Below are positions 1-6,146 of a stretch of DNA of 9,324 nt, in pieces. The notes beneath the pieces were generated by a model that had not been told where the DNA came from, made no database searches, and was given only the letters and a program-made list of their open reading frames with translations. Position 1 is the first letter of the stretch; every line of letters starts with the position of its first letter. A program made the translations under genes and the position numbers. The DNA comes from Betaproteobacteria bacterium (GTDB lineage Bacteria; Pseudomonadota; Gammaproteobacteria; Burkholderiales; Usitatibacteraceae), in assembly GCA_025362705.1 (NCBI GenBank), contig JANYFH010000160.1:1-9324 (forward strand), in the 5' to 3' direction.

Positions 1-909
1 GACACCTGCCTGAAAATTTCGCAACTGAGTGAATCGATGGGCTATCCACTCGTCGCCGTGCATGTGCCTAAAACGGTGGACAACGACCTGCCGATCACCG
101 ATTGTTCCCCCGGTTTTGGCTCGGTGGCAAAGTACGTTGCAGTGAGCATGCGCGAGGCGGGACTCGACGTGGTCTCGATGGCGCGAACGTCCACCAAGGT
201 TTTCGTGCTGGAAGTTATGGGTCGCCACGCGGGCTGGATTACGGCCGCGTGTGGACTCGCAGCAGAAAAAGCGGCTGACGCACCACAGATTTTATTGTTC
301 CCAGAAATTGCGTTCGAGTCGCAAAAATTTCTTGCGCGCGTGGACGAGTGTGTGAAGAAGCACGGCTTCTGCGCAGTCGGTGTTTCGGAAGGCATTCGCA
401 ATACCGACGGTAAATTCGTCTCCGAATCCGGGTTGGTCGATGCCTTCGGTCACGCGCAGCTCGGTGGCGTTGCACCATTCATTGCAGACATGGTGAAGCG
501 TGAACTGAAATTGAAATACCACTGGGCTGTGGCGGATTACCTACAACGCGCCGCGCGCCATGTCGCCTCAAAGACCGATGTGCTGCAGAGTTACGCGGTT
601 GGCAAGGCGGCGGTGGAATACGCCGTGCAAGGTATGAACGGCGTGATGCCCGCCATCAAGCGCGTAAAAACCAAACCATACCAATGGGAAATTGTCCCGG
701 TGCCACTCTCAGAAGTTGCCAACCAGGAAAAGAAAATGCCGCGCGATTTCATTACGGCAGACGGTTTTCACATCACGCAAAAATGCCGCAATTATCTGCA
801 GCCGCTGATCGAAGGCGAGGCCTATCCGCCATATGAAAGTGGACTACCGCGTTACGTCACGCTGAAAAACGTTGGCGTGAAGAAAAAACTGGTACCGTTT
901 TTGTTGTAG
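1..909 (+). CDS. PPi-type 6-phosphofructokinase, 3' part (5' end outside window)
   Basis: Phosphofructokinase converting fructose-6-phosphate to fructose-1,6-bisphosphate in cytoplasmic glycolysis. The frame is open from base 1, so the gene starts upstream; the ATG at 37 is an internal Met in the conserved core. 302 residues are visible. Numbering from the first codon, PKTVDND lies at 23-29, with D27 matching the catalytic Asp of the family. MGRHAGW at 73-79 and the Pro-Glu at 101-102 contact sugar phosphate in relatives. Lys at 24 replaces the Gly of ATP-dependent PfkA. The first visible residues, Asp-Thr, fit the GGDD/GGND-type loop in which Asp replaces the ATP-associated Gly. Together these point to pyrophosphate as phosphoryl donor, making the step reversible. 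The family and the TAG stop are clear. The donor call is an inference, since the full GGDD motif lies outside the window. Confidence 0.92.
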   Translation, partial: DTCLKISQLSESMGYPLVAVHVPKTVDNDLPITDCSPGFGSVAKYVAVSMREAGLDVVSMARTSTKVFVLEVMGRHAGWITAACGLAAEKAADAPQILLFPEIAFESQKFLARVDECVKKHGFCAVGVSEGIRNTDGKFVSESGLVDAFGHAQLGGVAPFIADMVKRELKLKYHWAVADYLQRAARHVASKTDVLQSYAVGKAAVEYAVQGMNGVMPAIKRVKTKPYQWEIVPVPLSEVANQEKKMPRDFITADGFHITQKCRNYLQPLIEGEAYPPYESGLPRYVTLKNVGVKKKLVPFLL

Positions 910-967
910 TGGCGGTAGGCGGGTTGGCATTGCGCCTGTACTTTTGATCGGCAGCACAACTATTCCC

Positions 968-1912
968 ATGACCGCTCTCGCCGAAAAACTCCTGCCGATT
1001 ATTCTTCTGGCCTTAGCCGGATATTTTTTCGGCCGTAGCAAGGCCTTCGATAGCGGACAGGTCACGCGCGGGATTTCCAACGTGGCGTTCTACTTGTTCG
1101 TGCCGGCGCTGCTGTTTCGCACCACTGCGCGCATTGATTTAGCCAGCCTGCAATTTGGCGCGCTCGCGGTGTTCTTTGTGCCAACGGCACTGCTGATGAT
1201 GTTAGTGGTCGTGTTTGAACGGAGGCGACAAGTCGCCGCCGATATCGCGGTGGTGCGCGCACTCTCGGTCACGTTCGGCAACACCGTGCAGATCGGCATT
1301 CCGGTGGTGTTTGCAGCGTTCGGCGAGGCCGGGCTTGCGATTCACGCCGCCATCATCGCGGTGCATGGTTTGGTGATGTTGACCACAGCCACCGTCATGA
1401 TCGAGTGGGCACGGCGTGATCAAAGCAAGACCGCCGAATCGATCGCAGCCGTGCTCTTGCCGATGTTCAAACAAACGCTCATTCATCCGGTCATCCTGCC
1501 GGTGGTTGCAGGCTTTCTATGGAATATGTTGAAGCTCCCGCTTGCCGGCCCGGTGGACGCCACGCTCGTCATACTTGCGCAGGCAGCGGTGCCGTTATGC
1601 CTGGTGCTGATCGGCCTTTCGATGGCGCATTACGGCGTTGAGGGCGTGGTCAAACCGGCGCTCGCGCAAAGTGCGGTGAAACTTATCGTTCATCCCATGC
1701 TGGTCGCGATTGTTGCTTACTGGCTGGTGCCATTGGAACCAACCGTCGCGGCGGTGACAGTTCTTTGCGCGGCACTGCCGGTTGGGGCAAACCCACTTTT
1801 GTTTGCGCAGCGCTACAACGTCGCTGAACGCGAGACGACCGCCGCAATTGTGATTTCCACGGTTGCGTACGGCGGGACGGTGATCGCGTTGCTGGCGATC
1901 TTGACTAGGTAA
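968..1912 (+). CDS. AEC-family (auxin efflux carrier type) membrane transporter
   Basis: Inner-membrane secondary transporter of the AEC family (314 aa, a typical length). Known members export or import small organic anions such as malate, malonate or auxin; the substrate here cannot be read from sequence. About ten hydrophobic segments are visible, beginning at residues 6-22, 37-50 and 62-83. Family landmarks are the N-terminal helix with FYLFVPALLF (41-50), the GNTVQIGIPV segment (104-113) that forms the broken-helix crossover, a basic cytoplasmic loop around 148-170, and the C-terminal LPVGANPLLFAQRY stretch (270-283) followed by a last helix at 291-312. The ATG at 968 starts the usual AEC N-terminus. 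A TTG at 944 in the same frame would add eight residues without a helix. No strong Shine-Dalgarno is visible at either site, so the start is the weakest part of this call. Confidence 0.9.
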   Translation: MTALAEKLLPIILLALAGYFFGRSKAFDSGQVTRGISNVAFYLFVPALLFRTTARIDLASLQFGALAVFFVPTALLMMLVVVFERRRQVAADIAVVRALSVTFGNTVQIGIPVVFAAFGEAGLAIHAAIIAVHGLVMLTTATVMIEWARRDQSKTAESIAAVLLPMFKQTLIHPVILPVVAGFLWNMLKLPLAGPVDATLVILAQAAVPLCLVLIGLSMAHYGVEGVVKPALAQSAVKLIVHPMLVAIVAYWLVPLEPTVAAVTVLCAALPVGANPLLFAQRYNVAERETTAAIVISTVAYGGTVIALLAILTR

Positions 1913-1913
1913 T

Positions 1914-1926
1914 ACAATCCGATTGT
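1914..1926. promoter_or_regulatory. Short inverted repeat upstream of the O-methyltransferase
   Basis: ACAATC-C-GATTGT, a perfect 6-bp inverted repeat around one base, lies just after the transporter stop and about 37 nt before the methyltransferase ATG. TACAAT (1913-1918) inside it resembles a -10 box, with TTGCTG (1889-1894) as a weak -35 at 18 nt spacing. It could be a small operator over a weak promoter. The match is short enough to be chance. Confidence 0.25.
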
Positions 1927-1962
1927 GTGTCGCATAACGTAATGATTTGAGGAGTTCATACC

Positions 1963-2622
1963 ATGTCCAGTCGTACCCTGAACCTTGACGATACCATTTA
2001 CCAATACCTGTTGAGCCACTCGCTGCGCGAACACCCGGCGCAGATCGCACTCCGTGAGGCGACCCGCACGCATCCGCACGCGGTGATGCAAATCTCGCCT
2101 GAGCAGGGACAATTCATGGCGCTGCTGATTCGGCTGATCGGCGCACGGCGCACGATTGAGATCGGTGTATTCACCGGTTACAGCGCGCTCTCCGTTGCAC
2201 TCGCTTTACCAGACGACGGTAAGTTGCTCGCCTGCGATATCAGCGACGAATACACGCGCGTCGGCGTACCGCACTGGAAAGCGGCTGGCGTCGCGCACAA
2301 AATCGATTTGCAACTCGCCCCCGCACTTTCAACGCTCGACGCGCGCATCAAAGCAGGCGAGCAGGGCCGATATGACTTTGCGTTTATCGACGCCGACAAG
2401 AGCGGCTACGACGGCTATTACGAACGCTGCCTGACGCTGCTGCGCACTGGTGGGCTAATCGCCATCGACAACACTTTGTGGAGCGGTAAAGTCGCCATGC
2501 CCGCAGTGGACGCCGACACGGCAGCGTTGCAGGCGCTCAACAGCAAACTGCATCGCGATGAGCGCGTTGATATTTCGATGCTGCCGATTGGGGACGGGCT
2601 TACGTTGGCACGGAAACGCTGA
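1963..2622 (+). CDS. Class I SAM-dependent O-methyltransferase, caffeoyl-CoA/catechol type
   Basis: Cytoplasmic S-adenosylmethionine-dependent methyltransferase of the cation-dependent Methyltransf_3 family (219 aa, full length). These enzymes methylate a hydroxyl of a catechol-like substrate; the bacterial substrate is usually unknown. SAM-binding motif I is at 64-73 (TIEIGVFTGY), with the acidic residue D92 after strand 2. The metal and substrate site is FIDADK (141-146), with D143 as metal ligand and K146 matching the family's catalytic Lys. D169 and N170 in the AIDNTLWSG stretch (167-175) are the other two metal ligands. An N-terminal helical region (1-60) is usual for the family. The ATG at 1963 has a good Shine-Dalgarno, GAGGAG at 1949-1954, 8 nt upstream. 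The gene lies 50 nt after the transporter and may be co-transcribed, though its own promoter is possible. It faces the beta-helix gene tail to tail across 95 nt. Confidence 0.93.
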   Translation: MSSRTLNLDDTIYQYLLSHSLREHPAQIALREATRTHPHAVMQISPEQGQFMALLIRLIGARRTIEIGVFTGYSALSVALALPDDGKLLACDISDEYTRVGVPHWKAAGVAHKIDLQLAPALSTLDARIKAGEQGRYDFAFIDADKSGYDGYYERCLTLLRTGGLIAIDNTLWSGKVAMPAVDADTAALQALNSKLHRDERVDISMLPIGDGLTLARKR

Positions 2623-2646
2623 GCGCTCTTCGCAAAACAGGGGCCG

Positions 2647-2703
2647 GAACGCCATTCTGCGCGGCTTTAGGAGGTATTTCGGCCTGGAAGCCGCGCCAAT
2701 GCT
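2647..2703 (-). repeat. 57-nt hairpin element, copy 1, 3' of the beta-helix gene
   Basis: This lies 14 nt beyond the stop of the beta-helix/dockerin-like gene, in the 95-nt gap to the convergent methyltransferase. Its arms GCGCGGCTT (2659-2667) and AAGCCGCGC (2688-2696) are perfect 9-bp inverted complements around a 20-nt loop. A second copy of the same length at 7576-7632 sits in the equivalent position after the other dockerin-like gene. Aligned without gaps, 41 of 57 positions match by my count, including the last 16 in a row. Differences concentrate in the loop and at the stem edge. No U-tract follows the hairpin on either strand, so it is not a textbook terminator, although it could stop transcription of both convergent genes or stabilise mRNA 3' ends. 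Confidence 0.7.
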
Positions 2704-2717
2704 AGTGTTTCTCAATT

Positions 2718-4376
2718 CTATGGCGCAAGCACCAAACCCGACCTTGCTTTCACCGCCGAGACATCAGCAGGGTCAATCGCGCCTGAAACGTTTACGTCGA
2801 ATTTGAAATTGCTGTTGTCAATCGACTGCCCTACTCGCGCTTTCACACCGCTGATGTCGCTCGCATTGACCGCGCGAAGGCCGTTGACATCACCAAGCAA
2901 AAAGCCGATCGAAACGGGGAATGCGAGACCTGAACCACCGGGATTGATCGACGTTACGGTACCGCGCTTGTTGTCAGCGACACCAGCCAGCGTGACGATA
3001 ATTTCACTGTTGTTTGCCGGGTTGATGACAGGCGTCGCGCTACCGATGGAAACCAGTGACGAATTCAGAATGCTGGCAGTACCGGGCTGGCTAATCGGCC
3101 CGGTAAACTGGAGCACGATCTGATGACCCGTACCGATTGTGCGTGGCTCGACGGTCACGTTGCCGCTGATTGATGCGGTCTTGTCGATCAGAATGTCGCG
3201 GTCAATTCCCGCGTGGCGCTTGCGCGATTGCACGGCGGCGAGACGGATGGATTCGGCAGCACCTGCGTCGCAGGCCGTTGCACCGCCAGCCTGGCGCAGC
3301 ACATTGCGCTGATCGCGCAAGAGCGCGGTGCCAAGGTCATCCACACACGAGGCGAGCGGTACAAATGAAAATGCTTGCGACATCGGGCCGGGCAGCAGTG
3401 TTTGTGTCGGGCCACCGTTTGCAGCGAGCGCACCCAAAAGCGGATTGGTGCCATTCGCCGCATCGTTCAACGCGTAGGGCGTGCCAGCGGAGCGATTGGT
3501 GACAATGTTGTAGCCGAGTGATGCCATGGGCGCGGTGAGCGGCTGGAAAATATCGGTGTCATCCGGCGTCGCGCCGGCAGCGGCGATCACTCCGCCGGAG
3601 ACGATTGAATTTCGAAGCGAGAGCGCGGTGTTGGCGACACTTGCTTGATGAATATCGCCACCGGCAATGCCGGCATTGTTGCCCGACACAGTGCTGCTCA
3701 CGAGTTTCAACGCGCCATTCGCATAGTAAATCCCACCACCGGTCATGCCGAGCGCACCCGCGTTCGCGCTGTTGCCAGTGATGGTGGAGTTTACAATGGT
3801 GACCGATGCCGCAGTACCGATCAGACTGGTGCTCAGAATCGCACCACCACCAATGCCCGAAAAATCGCTCACCGAATTTCCCGAGAGCTGGCTGTTTTTG
3901 ATCTTGAGCTGACCGGTGGCGCCGCTGACGCTCTCGTTGTAAATCGCACCGCCACCATCGAAGGCAACATTCGCTTTTAACGCGACACCATCGAGTGTGA
4001 GCGAGCCCGTGTTGTTGATGGCACCGCCGCGCAATGCGACGTTGTTGGCCAAACCGTTTTGCAGCGTCAGGCCGCTAATGGTAGCTGTCGAAGAAACATT
4101 GAAAATGCGCGTGACGTTGTTGCCGGAGATCGCAAGCAGATTCGCGCCGGGGCCGGAGATCGTGATTGGAACGGCGATGCTGATGGGGCTTGTCAAGACG
4201 ATGATGCCGGTTGGCGTGAACACAATGCTGTCATTTGCGACGGCAGTGGCTACGCTTGCACGCAGCGAACCTGCGCCAGCGTCGTTGAGGTTTGTGACCG
4301 TGAGTATGGATGCTGTTGACGGGCTGCTTATGAAGAGGGCAACGAAAATTGTCAGCAGACAAGATGGCCGCTTCAT
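2718..4376 (-). CDS. Exported beta-helix (choice-of-anchor Q-like) protein with C-terminal VQSRK/dockerin-like tail
   Basis: Predicted Sec-exported surface or secreted protein, 552 aa from the chosen start. Residues 1-22 form a signal peptide (Lys/Arg start, hydrophobic LLTIFVALFI, cleavage after STA). Residues 32-39 (DAGAGSLR) resemble the CSLREA-type motif that opens such proteins. About 90-270 hold repeated rungs such as GGAIYN, STITGNSA and STVSGNNA, typical of a right-handed parallel beta-helix. About 288-375 resemble a choice-of-anchor Q region (GYNIV, LGALAANGGPTQTLLPG, CDAGAAE). Residues 382-552 are the VQSRK module ending in two dockerin-like loops at about 496 and 527. The ATG at 4374-4376 is preferred: it has AAGG about 8 nt upstream and gives a clean signal peptide. 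The in-frame ATG at 4419-4421, abutting the TGA of the upstream collar gene, would add 15 charged residues. Ligand and function are unknown. It is probably the last gene of the collar transcript. Confidence 0.85.
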   Translation of the reverse strand: MKRPSCLLTIFVALFISSPSTASILTVTNLNDAGAGSLRASVATAVANDSIVFTPTGIIVLTSPISIAVPITISGPGANLLAISGNNVTRIFNVSSTATISGLTLQNGLANNVALRGGAINNTGSLTLDGVALKANVAFDGGGAIYNESVSGATGQLKIKNSQLSGNSVSDFSGIGGGAILSTSLIGTAASVTIVNSTITGNSANAGALGMTGGGIYYANGALKLVSSTVSGNNAGIAGGDIHQASVANTALSLRNSIVSGGVIAAAGATPDDTDIFQPLTAPMASLGYNIVTNRSAGTPYALNDAANGTNPLLGALAANGGPTQTLLPGPMSQAFSFVPLASCVDDLGTALLRDQRNVLRQAGGATACDAGAAESIRLAAVQSRKRHAGIDRDILIDKTASISGNVTVEPRTIGTGHQIVLQFTGPISQPGTASILNSSLVSIGSATPVINPANNSEIIVTLAGVADNKRGTVTSINPGGSGLAFPVSIGFLLGDVNGLRAVNASDISGVKARVGQSIDNSNFKFDVNVSGAIDPADVSAVKARSGLVLAP

Positions 4377-4421
4377 TGGTATCAACCTTGTGTTTTTATT
4401 CTTGCTTTTCATGTTCAGCAT

Positions 4422-4946
4422 TCATGAGCGCGGAGGGAAAATACCTTGCAGCGCGATACAAAAATTCATCACCAGATAGGGCTGCATATTGTTGTGCGCG
4501 AAAGATGATCCGCTAACGCTGGTCGAACCTGCGCTCATTGCGGTATTGTTTCCACCTGCGGCGTATGAGGAATCGACTGGTTTGGCAAGTACGTTACCAG
4601 TGGCATTGCTGCGGTCGGCTATTGCATCGTTAGTTGCCGCAACGACCACACCATGGCCGTGTGAAGGTAGCTCGCTTGCGAGCAGCGCTACGTTCGCACT
4701 ACCGCCGACTTCTCCCAATACACGATTGTTCAATCCCTGGCCTTGCCCTGGATGCATCACAGCGCGCCCTTGCAAATTTGGTAACCCGAATGTCGATTGG
4801 CCGTTACCGCCGTAATTGGTGCCGAGGAGCGAGAACAGCGCCGTGTTCTGGCTGATCGGCATCAATTGGCCATTGCAAAGCGCCCAGCCTTTGGGCGCAA
4901 AATTGAACCCGAATATCCTGATTTCAGCGAGAAATGGATCAGACAC
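4422..4946 (-). CDS. Phage tail-collar domain / microcystin-dependent-type protein, paralogue A
   Basis: 174 aa with a phage tail collar domain (PF07484 type) covering roughly the first 60 residues: EIRIFGFNFAPKGWALCNGQ, then a GTNYGGNGQ loop and FGLPNLQGR. The variable second half contains an HGH pair (H96, H98) after a Leu-Pro turn. It ends in the conserved MQPYLVMNFCIALQGIFP block. Related folds in T4 short and long tail fibres are trimeric and bind metal through an HxH motif; whether this protein does so is inference. There is no signal peptide. The start is GTG (4944-4946). Its likely Shine-Dalgarno AGGTG overlaps the stop of paralogue B, 7 nt upstream, suggesting translational coupling. 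Third and last of three tandem paralogues. No other phage structural genes are in view, so it may be a host-encoded collar protein rather than prophage. Confidence 0.88.
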   Translation of the reverse strand: MSDPFLAEIRIFGFNFAPKGWALCNGQLMPISQNTALFSLLGTNYGGNGQSTFGLPNLQGRAVMHPGQGQGLNNRVLGEVGGSANVALLASELPSHGHGVVVAATNDAIADRSNATGNVLAKPVDSSYAAGGNNTAMSAGSTSVSGSSFAHNNMQPYLVMNFCIALQGIFPPRS

Positions 4947-4953
4947 GGCGCAC

Positions 4954-5460
4954 CTAGTTTTGCGAAGGAAAAATACCGAACAGCGAGATGATGAAGTTCA
5001 GTGCAACATACGGCATCATGTTGTCGTGAGGCTGGTTACCGCCAGCTGACGCAAGGCCACCCTGCAATGTGCCTGACAGCGTTGAGATGCGATTGCTGAC
5101 GTACTGCTGCGTGCCGCCGGACGCAAAGTAGGCATTGGCGGGCGATGACGTTTTGGTGCCACCCGCTCCTGCGCGCAGATCATGCGTGTGTGGGGGAATC
5201 TGTGTTGCAAAAAGCGTTACGGTTTCAGTACCGGTTTTGATGCCCAAAGGATTCGTGCCGCTCAAATGAACGGGGATTCGTCCGCGCATATCGGGCATTG
5301 CAAAAGTAGTTTGGCCATCGCCACCGAAGGTTGTCCCAATCAGGTTAAACAGCGCGTCGTTCTCCGCGATAGCCATTAGCTGCCCGTCACACGTTGCCCA
5401 CCCCGAAGGGGCGAAATTTCCAGCGAACAATCTGATTTCACCGATATACGGTTGCGACAT
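4954..5460 (-). CDS. Phage tail-collar domain / microcystin-dependent-type protein, paralogue B
   Basis: 168 aa, the middle gene of the collar triplet. The N-terminal collar domain reads EIRLFAGNFAPSGWATCDGQ, GTTFGGDGQTTFAMPDMRGR (residues 8-61). HTH at 91-93 gives the HxH pair used for metal binding in tail-fibre relatives. The Gly/Ser/Thr-rich region 95-145 is the most divergent part, and the C-terminus NMMPYVALNFIISLFGIFP follows the family pattern. It is the most divergent copy: C-terminal FIISLFG replaces the FCIA(L/M)QG shared by A and C. The ATG at 5458-5460 has a strong Shine-Dalgarno (AAGGAAG) about 6 nt upstream. It follows paralogue C by 41 nt and precedes A by 7 nt, so the three are very likely one operon. 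No signal peptide. The partner and cellular role are unknown. Confidence 0.88.
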   Translation of the reverse strand: MSQPYIGEIRLFAGNFAPSGWATCDGQLMAIAENDALFNLIGTTFGGDGQTTFAMPDMRGRIPVHLSGTNPLGIKTGTETVTLFATQIPPHTHDLRAGAGGTKTSSPANAYFASGGTQQYVSNRISTLSGTLQGGLASAGGNQPHDNMMPYVALNFIISLFGIFPSQN

Positions 5461-5501
5461 TGCTATCTTCCTTTGTTAACGCACGCCAGTATCAGTCACG
5501 G

Positions 5502-6023
5502 TCAATTTTGAGAAGGAAAAATACCTTGCATCGCGATACAAAAATTAAGTGCCGTATACGGTTGCAAGTTCGAATGAGGCTGTCCGCCACCTGCGTTTTG
5601 TCCCAATCCAGCCCGCATCGATACCGGTTGGGTCGCACCGCTGCGATAAGGCTGATGTGGGGCGCTCGCAGGAATCGCATTTTCCGGGCCAAGTGCAGCA
5701 ACCGGTGCATTAGCCGTCGTCGCCGATATGCCATGTGTGTGCGCTGGCATTTCCGTTTGCGTCAACGTGTGTGTGGATTCACCGCCAATGCTGCCCTGGG
5801 AATAGCCGCCGAAGGCAGAGTTACCCGCGTGTATCGGCGTGCGATCTTGAAGGTTGGGCAGCGCAAAGGTGGTTTGTCCATTGCCGCCGTAGGTGGTTCC
5901 CAACAGGGCAAATAACGCCTGATTCTGGTTGATCGCTTGCGTTTGACCATTGGCGAACGCCCAGCCTTTCGGTGGGAAGGCAAATGAAAATACCCTCACT
6001 TCGCCTAAATACGGGTTAGCCAT
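5502..6023 (-). CDS. Phage tail-collar domain / microcystin-dependent-type protein, paralogue C
   Basis: 173 aa, the first gene of the collar triplet. The collar domain is EVRVFSFAFPPKGWAFANGQ, then GTTYGGNGQTTFALPNLQDR (8-61). An HTH pair (H95, H97) follows an E-M-P turn. The C-terminus LQPYTALNFCIAMQGIFPSQN is family-typical. The Cys found in the WxxCxGQ motif of A and B is Ala here (WAFANGQ). The ATG at 6021-6023 is preceded by AAGGA (6029-6034) with about 6 nt spacing. Upstream lies the 123-nt divergent region containing a palindrome, so this is probably where transcription of the collar genes starts or is controlled. The three copies share overall order but differ strongly in the middle, as expected of old duplicates with different contacts. 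No signal peptide is seen. Confidence 0.88.
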   Translation of the reverse strand: MANPYLGEVRVFSFAFPPKGWAFANGQTQAINQNQALFALLGTTYGGNGQTTFALPNLQDRTPIHAGNSAFGGYSQGSIGGESTHTLTQTEMPAHTHGISATTANAPVAALGPENAIPASAPHQPYRSGATQPVSMRAGLGQNAGGGQPHSNLQPYTALNFCIAMQGIFPSQN

Positions 6024-6049
6024 ACTTTTCCTTTTTTCTTACCTACATC

Positions 6050-6072
6050 ATACTATTTTCAGCAAATAGTAT
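6050..6072. promoter_or_regulatory. 9-bp palindrome in the divergent promoter region (candidate operator)
   Basis: ATACTATTT-TCAGC-AAATAGTAT, a perfect 9-bp inverted repeat with a 5-nt centre, lies in the 123-nt gap between collar gene C (-) and the Tat-type DUF6916-like gene (+). No T-run follows, and it lies upstream of both genes, so a regulator site fits better than a terminator. On the - strand TATGAT (6052-6047) and TATACT (6073-6068) both resemble -10 boxes and overlap the palindrome. No convincing -35 box is visible, so the promoter itself is not settled. Confidence 0.5.
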
Positions 6073-6146
6073 ACTCAGCTTTCGATCCACCCAATCAGGC
6101 AGGCAGACGAGATTTTTGTGCGTCACAAACTATGTTGAGGCCAGCA

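Noticed and set aside
2647..2703. Rho-independent terminator between the convergent methyltransferase and beta-helix genes
   Set aside because: The stem is good, but no U-run follows on either strand and the loop is about 20 nt. It is annotated as a repeat element instead, with termination only as a possibility.
2718..3233. Cellulosome dockerin
   Set aside because: The first loop lacks the usual Asp-Gly, no cohesin or glycoside hydrolase is in view, and the loops form the end of a larger shared module.
3600..4100. CRISPR-like or tandem DNA repeats in the beta-helix gene
   Set aside because: The periodicity is at the protein level (beta-helix rungs) with divergent nucleotides and no constant-length repeat or spacer pattern.
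3997..4479. Open frame on the + strand opposite the beta-helix gene
   Set aside because: It is antisense to a gene with clear signal peptide and repeat rungs. The apparent hydrophobicity of the translation is the mirror of repetitive Gly/Ala/Ser/Thr codons.
4422..6023. Prophage remnant or tailocin
   Set aside because: Only collar-domain proteins are present. There is no tube, sheath, baseplate, lysis, integrase or attachment site in the window, and the proteins resemble the chromosomal microcystin-dependent type.
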